DNA from: Pseudomonadota bacterium
GTDB taxonomy: Bacteria > Pseudomonadota > Alphaproteobacteria > Rhizobiales > Devosiaceae
DNA: 58,973 nt
Direction: 5' to 3'
Assembly (NCBI GenBank): GCA_023433775.1
Contig: JAEYTY010000125.1
Coordinates: 1-58,973 of the forward strand
In this document: piece after piece, positions 50,525 through 58,973 of the stretch
How positions within the stretch are numbered: the first letter of the stretch is position 1
Layout: the number at the start of each line of letters is the position of its first letter
Notes under the pieces: model-generated
What the model was told of the DNA's origin: nothing
What the model saw: the letters and a program-made list of their open reading frames with translations, nothing else
Databases searched by the model: none
Translations under genes and position numbers: made by a program

Positions 50525-52476
50525 TCAGCCTCTGGGACGAACATACGGCGCCTGCACCCAAGGATGTGCAGGCGTCGCGGGTCTATTCATCGCGACTGAT
50601 CGGGCTTGACCGGGCGCTGGTGCTGCATGGCGGAGGCAATACCTCGGTCAAGGACCGGATCACCGACCGGTTTGGCGCGCAGCATGATGTGCTGCGGGTC
50701 AAGGCTAGCGGCTTTGATCTCGCCACGATGGGCGCCGAAGGTTTTACGGGGCTGCTGCTCGACAAGGTTCTGCGGCTGGCCGAACTCGAAAGCCTTTCCG
50801 ACCCCGATATGGTGGCGGAGTTGAAGATCGCGCGGCTGGACCCGGAAGCGGCGGCCCCGTCCATTGAGGCCATTGTTCATGCGCTGGTGCCCTATCGCTT
50901 TGTCGATCACACCCATGCCGACGCTGTTCTCACCATATCCAACTCGCCGCGCGGCACCTCCATCCTGCGCGATGTCTATGGGCCGCGCGTCAAGATATTG
51001 CCCTATGTGAAGCCGGGCTTCGACCTGGCGCGGCAATTCCATGCCTTCCTGCGCGATGGCGGTTTTGAGAATTGCGACGCGATCATTCTCGAACATCACG
51101 GCGTGTTCACCTTTGCCGACGATGCGCGGCAGAGCTACGAAATGATGATCGAGACCGTGCGGGCGGCAGAGGACTATCTGGCGCGGGCGGCAACACCCCG
51201 ATCCGCCCTCTGCTCCGGGCTGACGCCTCTTGAGGTTGCCGCAGCGCGGCAGGCGGCCAGCCGGCAGGCCGGGCGGGCGCTATTCACACTGCCGGTGAGC
51301 GCCATGCCCGCCGAGGCCGCGCGACATGTGGCAAAACTCGCCGGCAATGGCACGGTGACGCCGGAGCATGTGATCCACAACAAACCGTTTCCGGCCTTTG
51401 TCGAGCGGGCCGATCCGGGCGCAGGCATGGCGGCTTTTGCGCGTGACTATGCAGGCTATTTCGAGCGCGCCGAGGATCCGTCGCTGGTCATGCTGCCCAA
51501 TTATCCGCATTGGGCCATTTTCGACGATGGCAGCGTGCGCAGCTTTGGGCCGAACCTGCGCCGGGCGGCGATTTCTGCGGATGTCGCCGGCGTCACGTTG
51601 AACGTCTTGCATCAGGCCGATCAGCTCGGCGGCTGGCAGGGGCTTAGCGAACCGCAATTGCGGGCAATTGAATATTGGGAACTGGAGCAGGCCAAGCTGC
51701 GCCGCCTGCCGGCTGACCCGGTGCTGTCGGGCAAGGTCGCCGTGGTGGCGGGGGCCGCAACGGGCATTGGGCGGGCGACGGCAGAACTGCTGTCGCGACG
51801 TGGCGCGGCAGTGGCGGCGCTCGATATTGATCCCAAGGTGACCGAGTTCGCGCGGGCTTCGGGGCGGACCGGCCATGTGGTTGACCTCCGGGACGAGGCC
51901 GCGGTGGCGGCGGTACTGGCCGAGATGGTCAAAGCCTATGGCGGCGTGGACATTCTCGTTTGCAATGCGGGCATTTTCCGCACGGGCGCGAAAATCGAGG
52001 CGCTGGGCGATGAGGACTGGGACCTGACGCTCGACATAAATTTATCGGCGCATCGCAAGGTGCTCAAATGCGCCATTCCCTATCTCAAGCTGGGCGTTGA
52101 TCCAGGCGTGGTCTTTGTTGCCTCGCGTAATGTGCCGGCGCCGGGCGCCGGAGCGGCGGCCTATTCGGTGTCCAAGGCGGGGCTGACACAGCTTATGCGG
52201 GTGGCGGCGCTGGAGCTTGCGGGGGATGGTATCACGGTCAATGCCGTACATCCCGACGCCGTCTTTGACACCAATTTGTGGACGCAGGAGGCGCTGGAGG
52301 CTTCGGCCAAGCGCTATGGCATGAGTGTGGAGGCTTATAAGCAGCGCAATCTGCTCAAGGCCGAGATACGCTCGGCGGACGTTGCCTCGGCCATCGTCGC
52401 CTTCGTTGATGGAACATTGCCCCGGACGACAGGCGCGCAATTGCCTGTCGATGGCGGCAATGACCGCGTGATCTAG
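50521..52476 (+). CDS. Class II aldolase fused to a short-chain dehydrogenase (RhaD-like)
   Basis: Two-domain protein of 651 residues. Residues about 15-235 are a class II (zinc) aldolase with GGGNTSVKDR, IEAIVHALVPYRFVDHTHADAVL (metal His residues) and ILEHHGVFTF. Residues about 405-650 are a Rossmann short-chain dehydrogenase with GAATGIGRATAEL, CNAGIF and catalytic YSVSK (Tyr548, Lys552). The layout matches bifunctional rhamnulose-1-phosphate aldolase/dehydrogenase proteins of rhizobia. The GTG start overlaps the previous stop. It should cleave a phosphorylated ketose and process the aldehyde (inference). Confidence 0.9.
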   Translation: MISLWDEHTAPAPKDVQASRVYSSRLIGLDRALVLHGGGNTSVKDRITDRFGAQHDVLRVKASGFDLATMGAEGFTGLLLDKVLRLAELESLSDPDMVAELKIARLDPEAAAPSIEAIVHALVPYRFVDHTHADAVLTISNSPRGTSILRDVYGPRVKILPYVKPGFDLARQFHAFLRDGGFENCDAIILEHHGVFTFADDARQSYEMMIETVRAAEDYLARAATPRSALCSGLTPLEVAAARQAASRQAGRALFTLPVSAMPAEAARHVAKLAGNGTVTPEHVIHNKPFPAFVERADPGAGMAAFARDYAGYFERAEDPSLVMLPNYPHWAIFDDGSVRSFGPNLRRAAISADVAGVTLNVLHQADQLGGWQGLSEPQLRAIEYWELEQAKLRRLPADPVLSGKVAVVAGAATGIGRATAELLSRRGAAVAALDIDPKVTEFARASGRTGHVVDLRDEAAVAAVLAEMVKAYGGVDILVCNAGIFRTGAKIEALGDEDWDLTLDINLSAHRKVLKCAIPYLKLGVDPGVVFVASRNVPAPGAGAAAYSVSKAGLTQLMRVAALELAGDGITVNAVHPDAVFDTNLWTQEALEASAKRYGMSVEAYKQRNLLKAEIRSADVASAIVAFVDGTLPRTTGAQLPVDGGNDRVI

Positions 52477-52490
52477 GCAGGGAAACAGCC

Positions 52491-53543
52491 ATGTCATCGG
52501 ATGATTTTGCCGCCGAGTTTGCGGCGCTGCGGCGCTTTTCGGCGCGGATCGGCAATGATCCGCTGCTGACGCAGGCGGCGGGCGGCAATACATCGATCAA
52601 GGATGGCGAGACGCTGTGGATCAAGGCTTCGGGGACCTGGCTGGCTCACGCAGAAGAGCGCGACATTCTTGTGCCAGTGCGTTTTCTGCCGCTGATCGAG
52701 GCGGTTCAGGCGGAGAGCCCGGAGGCGGAACAGGCGCATCTGTTCACCATTGCGGAAGCAAATCCGTCCGGGTTGCGACCTTCCATTGAAACCACGGTTC
52801 ATGCACTGATGCCGCAGCGGGTCGTCGCCCATATGCATTGCGTTGATACGATTTCCCTCGCCGTGCGGCAGAAGCCCGTCGCGGAATTGACCCGCCTGCT
52901 CGATGGCTTGAATTGGGCCTATGTGCCCTATCACCGACCCGGCCTGCCACTGGCACGGGGCATTGCGCTGCATCGGGCGCAGCGACCGGATGTGCTGGTG
53001 TTGGGCAATCATGGGCTGGTGGTGGCGGCGGAGACGGTGGAGGCAGTCGAGCTGCTGCTCGATCTGGTCAAGCAAAGGCTGGCTCAGCCAGTCCGCAAAG
53101 CCCCTGAACCCGACATTGCGAGGCTCATAAATCTCGCGGGCGAGAACTACCGCCTGCCGGCCAGCGAGCACGCTCATGCTGTCGCCAATGATGAGACAAG
53201 CCTGGCGCTGGCCAGGGGCGGCAATCTTTATCCGGACCATGTGATCTTTCTCGGCGTTGGGTCGGTGGTGGCGCAGGACGGCGAAAACGCGGACGCCATC
53301 GTTTCCCGGCTGGGCTATCAGCCGCCTGCTATTCTCTTTCCCGGGCGCGGCGTGTTGATGCGGAAGGATTGCTCGGCAGCGGCCGACGCCATGGCGCGAT
53401 GCCTCGCCGATGTGCTGGTTCGTGTGCCCCGGGGTGCGACCCTTCGCTATCTCAGCGCTGAGGAAAATTATGAGCTGACCAATTGGGACGCTGAAAAATA
53501 TCGCCAGTCGCTGGACGCAAAGTCGCAAGGCGCAGTCCCTTGA
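52491..53543 (+). CDS. Stand-alone class II aldolase
   Basis: Zinc-dependent aldolase/epimerase family protein of 350 residues. It has TQAAGGNTSIKDG, WIKASGTWL, IETTVHALMPQRVVAHMHCVDTISL (metal ligands) and VLGNHGLVVAAE. About 110 C-terminal residues follow the catalytic domain, resembling the second half of the fused protein aldolase part. Its stop overlaps the FGGY kinase start. It is a second, different aldolase next to the aldolase-SDR fusion, so two cleavage steps or a heteromeric enzyme are possible. Confidence 0.89.
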   Translation: MSSDDFAAEFAALRRFSARIGNDPLLTQAAGGNTSIKDGETLWIKASGTWLAHAEERDILVPVRFLPLIEAVQAESPEAEQAHLFTIAEANPSGLRPSIETTVHALMPQRVVAHMHCVDTISLAVRQKPVAELTRLLDGLNWAYVPYHRPGLPLARGIALHRAQRPDVLVLGNHGLVVAAETVEAVELLLDLVKQRLAQPVRKAPEPDIARLINLAGENYRLPASEHAHAVANDETSLALARGGNLYPDHVIFLGVGSVVAQDGENADAIVSRLGYQPPAILFPGRGVLMRKDCSAAADAMARCLADVLVRVPRGATLRYLSAEENYELTNWDAEKYRQSLDAKSQGAVP

Positions 53544-54814
53544 GCGGCCTTGTTCTCGGCGTGGACATCGGCACATCCGGCGTGCGGGCCGTGGCGATGG
53601 ATGCGGACTATGTCACCCACGCGCAGGGTGCGGCCAGCCTCGCAAATTTCGGGTCTGACCATCGTAACCCGCGCATCTGGTGGGCGGCGACAGAGGCGGC
53701 CCTTGGGCAATGCCTCGGCGGAATAGATCGAGTCTCCGTCAGGGCCATTGCGGTTGACGGCACATCGGGGACCGTACTGCCGGTGGACGCCAATGGCAGT
53801 ACGCTGGCCGATCCGCTGATGTATAATGACCGGGTCGATAATCCGGACCTGCTGGCCCGGATCGCACCGCATATTCCTCCCACCAGTGCCGCCCATGGCG
53901 CCAGTTCGGGCCTCGCCAAGATGCTGCATTTTCAGCATCTGCCGGAGGTGAAGCATCTGCTGCATCAGGCAGACTGGATTGCCGGCCGCCTGAGTGGTCG
54001 TTTCGGCCACAGCGACAGCAACAATGCCCTGAAATCGGGATTTGATCCGGTGGCAGGACAATGGCCGGACTGGATGGCGGCGACAGGGCTGCGGCCCGAG
54101 CTTTTGCCAGAGGTGTTTGAGCCGGGCACACCTCTGGCACCAGTGCAAAGCGAGATGGCGGCGCGGTTCGGTCTGAGGTTCGACACGCTCGTTGTTGCGG
54201 GAACAACGGATGGCTGCGCGTCCTTCATTGCCACGGGCGCCGACAGGCCGGGTGATGCGGTGACGGTGCTGGGATCCACGCTAACGCTGAAACTGCTGTG
54301 CGACCGGCCAATCTTTGCGCCCAAACTCGGCGTTTATAGCCACCGTATTCTGGGACAATGGCTGGCGGGCGGCGCCTCGAATACGGGCGGCAAGGTGCTG
54401 GCGCAGTTCTTTGACCGGGATGCATTGGTGCGCCTGTCGGACGACATTGACCCCGAAACGTCGAGCGGGCTCGACTATTATCCCCTGCTTGTGCCGGGGG
54501 AGCGGTTTCCGGTTTCAGACCCGCAATTGCCGCCCCGACTCGCGCCGCGCCCGGCCTCGGATGCAGCGTTCCTCAAAGGCATGTTTGAAGGGATCGCTGC
54601 CATCGAGGCGCGGGGCTATGCGCAGATGACAGAGCTTGGCGCGCCAAAACTGCGCTCGGTGCGCAGCACGGGTGGGGGCGCCGCGAACCCGGTATGGACA
54701 AGGATGCGCCAGAAAATGCTTGGCGTTGATTTCCCCCCTGCGGCCTCGGTCGAAGCGGCTGCAGGAAGCGCGCGGCTGGCGCTGATCGGGGCGCGGACCG
54801 CCGGGCTGATGTAA
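53540..54814 (+). CDS. FGGY-family carbohydrate kinase
   Basis: Sugar kinase of 424 residues. The phosphate-1 loop is LGVDIGTSGVRAVAMD, the sugar-site region is AVDGTSGTVLPVD, phosphate-2 is VAGTTDGCASFIATGAD and the adenosine motif is RSTGGGAANPVWTRM. It starts at TTG 53540, which overlaps the preceding stop (TTGA). It should phosphorylate a ketose, giving the substrate for one of the aldolases upstream. The end at 54814 is 8 bp before a hairpin terminator. Confidence 0.9.
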   Translation: MSGLVLGVDIGTSGVRAVAMDADYVTHAQGAASLANFGSDHRNPRIWWAATEAALGQCLGGIDRVSVRAIAVDGTSGTVLPVDANGSTLADPLMYNDRVDNPDLLARIAPHIPPTSAAHGASSGLAKMLHFQHLPEVKHLLHQADWIAGRLSGRFGHSDSNNALKSGFDPVAGQWPDWMAATGLRPELLPEVFEPGTPLAPVQSEMAARFGLRFDTLVVAGTTDGCASFIATGADRPGDAVTVLGSTLTLKLLCDRPIFAPKLGVYSHRILGQWLAGGASNTGGKVLAQFFDRDALVRLSDDIDPETSSGLDYYPLLVPGERFPVSDPQLPPRLAPRPASDAAFLKGMFEGIAAIEARGYAQMTELGAPKLRSVRSTGGGAANPVWTRMRQKMLGVDFPPAASVEAAAGSARLALIGARTAGLM

Positions 54815-54821
54815 GGTCGAG

Positions 54822-54851
54822 CGCTCCGCTACCCAAGGCAGCGGAGCGTTT
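54822..54851. terminator. Hairpin terminator between the kinase and the chemoreceptor genes
   Basis: CGCTCCGCT (54822-54830) pairs with AGCGGAGCG (54840-54848) around a 9-nt loop, with TTT after it on the plus strand and on the minus strand AAA before it. The T-run is short, so strength is moderate. The genes on either side are convergent. Confidence 0.7.
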
Positions 54852-54859
54852 GGAGGCGG

Positions 54860-57325
54860 CTAAGCGCTGCGTGCCTTGCCGAGATAGGACTGGGCGGCGT
54901 TAGCGATCTTCTGCTGCAGGGCGCGGACCGGGGATGCCGGTTCGGCTTGCCGCGTCGACGCGGTGGGCGTGACCGTGAAGATATCGACGATGCGATCCAG
55001 TTCGCTGGCCTGAGCCTCCGTCTGCTCGATGGCGGCATTGGTCTCTTCGACCAGCGCGGCATTGTGCTGGGTCATTTCATCCATGGTGCGCACAGCCGTC
55101 GTGACTTCTTCGATGGCCGAGGCCTGGCCGCGGCTTTCGCGCGCGATGGCTTCGAGCAGCACCGTGTTTTCGCGGATGGCGCCCAACATGCCCTCGAGGG
55201 TCTCGGCAGCGCTGGTGACGAGGCGCGATCCGGAGCCCACTTCGGTGGCACTGGCTTCGATGAGGGCCTTCACGTCCGAAGAAGCCACTGCCGCCGATTG
55301 CGCGAGACGTCGCACCTCGACGGCCACCACGGCGAAGCCCTTGCCGGCATCGCCCGCACGCGCCGCTTCAACGGATGCGTTCAAGGCAAGCAGGTTGGTC
55401 TGGAAGGCGATGTCGTCGATGAGACCAATGATATTGGATATCTTGGCCGAGGAAGCGATGATCCGCTCCATGGCTTCGGTGGCCTGGCGCATGACCACGC
55501 CGCCTTCTTCGGCCGCATGGCTCACCTGACCGGCCTTGCCACGGGCTTCCTCGGCCTGTCTCGCGCTTTGCATCACGGTGGCTGAAAGCTGTTCCATCGC
55601 AGCGGATGTTTCCTCGATGGTTGCGGCCTGTCGCGTGGTGCGCTCGCTGAGGTCGTTGGCGCCGGAGAGAATTTCGCCGGTGGCGGATTTCAGTGCCGAA
55701 CTGGTATTCTTGAGCTGACCCATGACATCGGCGAGGCGATCGGCCACGCGATTGGTATTGTCCTTGAGCTGGGCAAAGGCCCCCGCATAATCGCCTTCCA
55801 CCCGCTGCGTGAGGTCGGTATCGGCCATGGCCGAAAGCACCGTACCGGTTTCCTCGAGGCCACGATCAACCGTCTCGACCAGGGCATTGACGCTGGCGGC
55901 GAGGCTATTGAGTTCTGGATCAGGGAACTCGGCGCTGACCCGCCGAGAGAAATCGCCCGCGATGGCCGCATCGACCACGTCGCCAAAGGCCCGCTGCAAC
56001 TCGCCCATCATCTGGGCGCGTTCGACACGGCGCTGCTCGGAGGCGGCGACCTGTTCCTCGGTCATGGCATTGACCTTGAGGCTGTTCTCGCGGAACACCT
56101 CGACCGCACGGGACATTTCGCCCAGTTCGTCGCTGCGCTGGCTGCCGGGCACGACAACATCATTATCGCCCTCGGCCAGGGCATTCATCACCCGCGTCAG
56201 CGCCGCAATCGGCCGGACGATGGAGAGTGCGAAGAGCAGGCCCAGCGCGGCGACTAGAGCCAGCACAACCGCGCCAACCATCAGCGTGGTATTGCGCATT
56301 TCGGTGGCTGGCGTCATCGCCTCGCCCTCGCCGATGGTGGCGACCAAAGCCCAGCGCATGGCGCCGAACTGGACCGGCGCGGCGGCAGCCAGCATCGGCA
56401 TGGCGCGATAGCTATCAATCCTTGCAGCGCCCGGCTCACCCGTTTCCAGCACGGCATCGACAAAGGCGCCGTCATACAGCGTCGTCATGCGGTCATCGCC
56501 TTCGCTGAAGACGGAGTCATTGCGCAGGATATGGTCGGCGCCGACATAGAAGGTTTCGCCGGTCTCGCCCAAGCCCGTGCGCGAATCCAGAATTGCGGCA
56601 ATGCCTTCGACTGGCATTCGCACGGCCAGAACACCAAGCAGTGTCTTACCCGAATAGACGGGCGTGGCCGCGAAACTGGCCAGCGTGCCATCAATGGCCG
56701 CATAGGGGGCCAAGTCGGAAATGGCGATTTCGCCCGCCGGCAGTTCCAGCGCAGTGCGGAACATTTGTCCCAGCCCGCTATCGGCATAGGGGCCGCCCTC
56801 TGCCAGCACGGTGGCAAAGTCTGCCTGCTTGGCGACCGAATAGAGCAGTTCGCCGCCCTTGCCGATCAGATAGAGATCGCCATAGCCGCGCGACACAAGC
56901 TGGTTCACGAAGGCAGCGTGGTATTTCTTGTGGGTCTTGTCATAGGGCGTGTTGTCGCCCGATGTTTCCATCAGCTGGCGCTGATCCGGCTCATTGGGGT
57001 TGGCGTTGATATAGGTTTCCTGCAGGCGGCCGGTCTGATTTTCAACCATGGCCTTCCAGTTCATGCCCAATTCGCCCAGAGTGGTCACCGTGGCCTGCGC
57101 CGAGGCCGTCACGATCAAATCGTCCCTGATGCTATCAAAATAGGTCTGAAGTTCGCGCGCCCGCGCCTGCGCGACAAGCTGCAGCCTGTCCTCGGTCAGG
57201 CTGGTGACAGTCGAGGCGCTGACCATATAGCTGCCAATGCCGATGGCGAGGCTGGCAAACAGCGCCGCGCCGATAACGGCCAGCGGCAATTTGTGGGCAA
57301 TCTTGAGCTTGAGCATCCGGGCCAT
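54860..57325 (-). CDS. Methyl-accepting chemotaxis protein with large Cache-like sensor
   Basis: Inner-membrane receptor of 821 residues. TM1 is LPLAVIGAALFASLAIGIGSYMV. A periplasmic region of about 300 residues carries dCache-type elements (YTFYVGADHILRNDSV-type sequence, and PYADSGLGQMFRTALELPAGEIAISDLAPYAA). TM2 is TTLMVGAVVLALVAALGLLFALSIV, followed by two HAMP-like segments and a signalling domain with tip LIDDIAFQTNLLALNASVEAARAG. The C-terminus lacks the RRGAA tail of the che-operon receptors and a pentapeptide. ATG 57325 has AGGAATG upstream. Confidence 0.93.
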   Translation of the reverse strand: MARMLKLKIAHKLPLAVIGAALFASLAIGIGSYMVSASTVTSLTEDRLQLVAQARARELQTYFDSIRDDLIVTASAQATVTTLGELGMNWKAMVENQTGRLQETYINANPNEPDQRQLMETSGDNTPYDKTHKKYHAAFVNQLVSRGYGDLYLIGKGGELLYSVAKQADFATVLAEGGPYADSGLGQMFRTALELPAGEIAISDLAPYAAIDGTLASFAATPVYSGKTLLGVLAVRMPVEGIAAILDSRTGLGETGETFYVGADHILRNDSVFSEGDDRMTTLYDGAFVDAVLETGEPGAARIDSYRAMPMLAAAAPVQFGAMRWALVATIGEGEAMTPATEMRNTTLMVGAVVLALVAALGLLFALSIVRPIAALTRVMNALAEGDNDVVVPGSQRSDELGEMSRAVEVFRENSLKVNAMTEEQVAASEQRRVERAQMMGELQRAFGDVVDAAIAGDFSRRVSAEFPDPELNSLAASVNALVETVDRGLEETGTVLSAMADTDLTQRVEGDYAGAFAQLKDNTNRVADRLADVMGQLKNTSSALKSATGEILSGANDLSERTTRQAATIEETSAAMEQLSATVMQSARQAEEARGKAGQVSHAAEEGGVVMRQATEAMERIIASSAKISNIIGLIDDIAFQTNLLALNASVEAARAGDAGKGFAVVAVEVRRLAQSAAVASSDVKALIEASATEVGSGSRLVTSAAETLEGMLGAIRENTVLLEAIARESRGQASAIEEVTTAVRTMDEMTQHNAALVEETNAAIEQTEAQASELDRIVDIFTVTPTASTRQAEPASPVRALQQKIANAAQSYLGKARSA

Positions 57326-57668
57326 TGAGCCGCATTCCTCCAAGAAGCCGAATGGCACCCGGCGGGCCTGGCAGATGGTCCCTATCCATCAGCCGGCCCA
57401 TAATCTGGGGCAATGGATGCCATTCGAGGCAACACGCCCGACTTTCGGCCAAGACCAGCGCCAAAGCGCTGACCCCAGCCAAAATTCAGGCATTGGGACT
57501 ATCATGTATATGGAGTTAATAAATTTCTTATGTTACTTGGTCTATTAGTTCCCTGCAGGGCGATAGACAGAATTTATAACTAATCGATCTGTTTTTATAA
57601 TAAAGCAATCGGCTGTGTAATCCTCTTTATACTCGCAGCATAAGCGCCGGGTCGCAATCACGGGGCCC
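57326..57668. other. 343-bp gene-free region upstream of the chemoreceptor gene
   Basis: Rich in A/T in the middle (57500-57620) with TATATGGAGTTAATAAATTTC-like stretches, which should contain the leftward receptor promoter. No convincing short reading frame, RNA gene or operator was recognised. The plus-strand frame 57237-57548 is antisense to the receptor start and is not credible. Confidence 0.6.
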
Positions 57669-58280
57669 TTAGCGCCCGGGCACCACAAAATCTGCCCTTG
57701 CCTTGGCCGCTGCGGCGCGCGTCACACATCCTTCGGCATGATCGTTGACCAGACCCATGGCCTGCATGAAGGCAAAGACCGTGGTGGGCCCGACAAAGCG
57801 CCAGCCGCGTTTTTTCAACGCCTTTGAAAGCGCCACCGATTCGGCAGAGGTGGAGGCGGTTTGCGGCGCAGCGCGGTTGTGCGGGTCGGCTTCATAGCGC
57901 CAGACAAAGGCAGCAAGCGATCCGGCTTCGGCAATCAGCTCCTTCGCCCGGGCAGCATTATTGATGACGGCTTCGATCTTGCCGCGATGCCGCACGATGC
58001 CTGCATCGGCCAAAAGCCGCGTGACATCGGCCGCATTGAAGGCCGCCACACGATCAATATTGAAACCGGCAAATCCGGCCCGAAAGGCCTCCCGCTTGTT
58101 GAGTATCGTCCGCCAGCTCAGCCCGGATTGAAAAGCCTCGAGACTCAGCTTTTCAAACAGCCGCTGATCATCAGCCACCGGAAAACCCCATTCGTGATCA
58201 TGATAGGGCAGGAATTCCGGCGCACCGGCACACCAGCGACAGCGGGGATGCCCATCGGGGCCGGGAATTGTTCCACTCAT
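57669..58280 (-). CDS. tag: DNA-3-methyladenine glycosylase I
   Basis: Base-excision repair enzyme of 203 residues that removes 3-methyladenine. The N-terminus has CRWCAGAPEFLPYHDHEWGFPVADDQRLFEKLSLEAFQSGLSW and the C-terminus has GWRFVGPTTVFAFMQAMGLVNDHAEGC; the Cys/His ligands of the Tag zinc site (CRWC, H, C) are present. It is followed by a YciI gene in the same direction. Confidence 0.95.
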   Translation of the reverse strand: MSGTIPGPDGHPRCRWCAGAPEFLPYHDHEWGFPVADDQRLFEKLSLEAFQSGLSWRTILNKREAFRAGFAGFNIDRVAAFNAADVTRLLADAGIVRHRGKIEAVINNAARAKELIAEAGSLAAFVWRYEADPHNRAAPQTASTSAESVALSKALKKRGWRFVGPTTVFAFMQAMGLVNDHAEGCVTRAAAAKARADFVVPGR

Positions 58281-58298
58281 GGTTCTTACCCTTCCAAT

Positions 58299-58583
58299 CT
58301 AGGCCAGCAGGAAGGACAGCTGTTCAACAGCCCGAGCCGGCGCCAGTTCGATTATTTCGACCGAAACGATCTGCTCGGCAACGAAGGGGTCCATGTCGAG
58401 GCGAGCCTTCAGCGCATCCAGATCGCCCGCCGCGGCAAGAATGGCGCCGCCACCCTGCTTCATGCTGCCCCAGAGCAGAAACGTACCCTCTTCCATGCCC
58501 TGCTCAAGCCAGCTCTTGTGACCTTCCATGAAAGACGCCGCGTGCACCCGGTTTTGCCCCGGTTTCAGCAGGATAATAAACAT
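58299..58583 (-). CDS. YciI family protein
   Basis: Small ferredoxin-fold protein of 94 residues of the YCII family (FIILLKPGQNRVHAASFMEGHKSWLEQGMEEG, then DPFVAEQIVSVEIIELAPAR). The conserved His of the family should be the first one in this segment. The function is unknown. The ATG at 58583 is used; the longer open frame overlaps the TetR gene. Confidence 0.85.
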   Translation of the reverse strand: MFIILLKPGQNRVHAASFMEGHKSWLEQGMEEGTFLLWGSMKQGGGAILAAAGDLDALKARLDMDPFVAEQIVSVEIIELAPARAVEQLSFLLA

Positions 58584-58602
58584 TGCGATATTCCTCAGGT
58601 GA

Positions 58603-58973
58603 TTAGAAGCCGTTCGGGCGGAAGGACGTTGGCGACTGATCAAGCCTATCGAGCCAGGCATCGAAGGCCGCGATTTCGGCCCGCACAAAGGCGGGATCGC
58701 GATAGGCATTGAACAGCACTGCAATGCCCTGGCTTCGCATCAGGACATGCAGGGCAAGGGCGTCGGCTTCGGCGCCGCGCCCCAAGGCAGCAAATTGCGC
58801 CTTCAGCCAGTCGCGAAACAGATCAAACAATTGCCGCGCACCGGACCCGCAGGCATGATCAAGCTTGGCCATTTCCATCGAGAGCGTGCCGACGGGACAG
58901 CCATAAAGCATGATGTCGTCGCTGTTATCGTCAAGAATGCGCATGAAACGGCGAATGCGCGCCTTGGGGTAAT
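58603..58973 (-). CDS. TetR-family regulator, cut by the right window edge
   Basis: C-terminal part of a TetR-type repressor (about 123 residues visible). It has YGCPVGTLSMEMAKLD, LFDLFRDWLKAQFAALG and a late FNAYRDPAFVRAEIAAFDAWLDRL. The DNA-binding domain lies beyond the edge; upstream codons YPKARIRRF are in frame and open. The ATG at 58944 is internal. A 19-bp gap separates it from the YciI gene, which it may regulate. Confidence 0.75.
   Translation of the reverse strand, partial: YPKARIRRFMRILDDNSDDIMLYGCPVGTLSMEMAKLDHACGSGARQLFDLFRDWLKAQFAALGRGAEADALALHVLMRSQGIAVLFNAYRDPAFVRAEIAAFDAWLDRLDQSPTSFRPNGF

Noticed and set aside
1..58973. CRISPR array, prophage, transposase, integrase or rRNA
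   Set aside because: I looked for regular spaced repeats, phage structural genes, DDE/tyrosine recombinase motifs and conserved rRNA words; none was seen.

Overview
The window looks like a chromosomal segment of an alphaproteobacterium of the Hyphomicrobiales, possibly Devosiaceae (inference; the genus is a low-confidence guess). The reasons are the high G+C and G/C-ending codons, a class I lysyl-tRNA synthetase, a SAM-II riboswitch in front of metZ, many GANTC (CcrM-type) sites in one intergenic region, rhizobial-type short intergenic repeats, and several ABC and FCD-type GntR catabolic loci. No insertion sequence, prophage, CRISPR array or rRNA was seen. Genes are dense, with many 4-bp start/stop overlaps.

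Layout. 1-7 kb holds housekeeping genes: a glycosyltransferase cut at the left edge, lysK, a TerB-like protein, a periplasmic amino-acid-type binding protein, metZ behind a SAM-II riboswitch plus terminator, a long-form dCTP deaminase and tRNA-Gly(CCC). 7-15.3 kb holds a nitrogen/amine-type catabolic set: aldehyde dehydrogenase, GntR regulator, amidohydrolase, N-formylglutamate-amidohydrolase-like protein, APC permease, glutamine-synthetase-like ligase and a PLP D-threonine-aldolase/D-serine-dehydratase-like enzyme. This resembles gamma-glutamylated-amine (ethanolamine- or putrescine-like) utilisation, but the substrate is not provable here. 15.4-27 kb is one leftward chemosensory operon: STAS protein, cheY, cheA, cheW, two receptors with nearly identical signalling modules, cheW, cheR, cheB and a soluble, degenerate receptor-like protein. 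27.2-31 kb holds glcG and malate synthase G (glcB), divergent from an IclR regulator, with a perfect 16-bp IclR-type palindrome between them. 31-35.5 kb holds an alpha/beta hydrolase, a succinate-semialdehyde-type dehydrogenase and an iron alcohol dehydrogenase, divergent from a GntR regulator. This recalls 4-hydroxybutyrate/lactone degradation. A DJ-1/PfpI protein follows.

36.4-54.8 kb is the most unusual part, a probable carbohydrate uptake and catabolism island. A leftward ABC transporter has a binding protein, two permeases, a small two-helix protein and two ATPases, next to a TetR regulator. The rightward genes encode Tm-1-like (UPF0261) and PEP-hydrolase-type TIM-barrel proteins, a cupin, a PAS-AraC regulator, a HAD phosphatase, an alpha/beta hydrolase, a second PEP-hydrolase/Tm-1 pair in the opposite order, a class II aldolase-SDR fusion, a stand-alone class II aldolase and an FGGY kinase. 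The two Tm-1/TIM pairs correspond to the two halves of the tomato antiviral protein Tm-1, whose ancestral bacterial role is not established. A nested set of inverted repeats before the alpha/beta hydrolase suggests a second regulated promoter inside the island. 54.8-59 kb holds a large Cache-like chemoreceptor, tag, a YciI protein and a TetR gene cut by the right edge.
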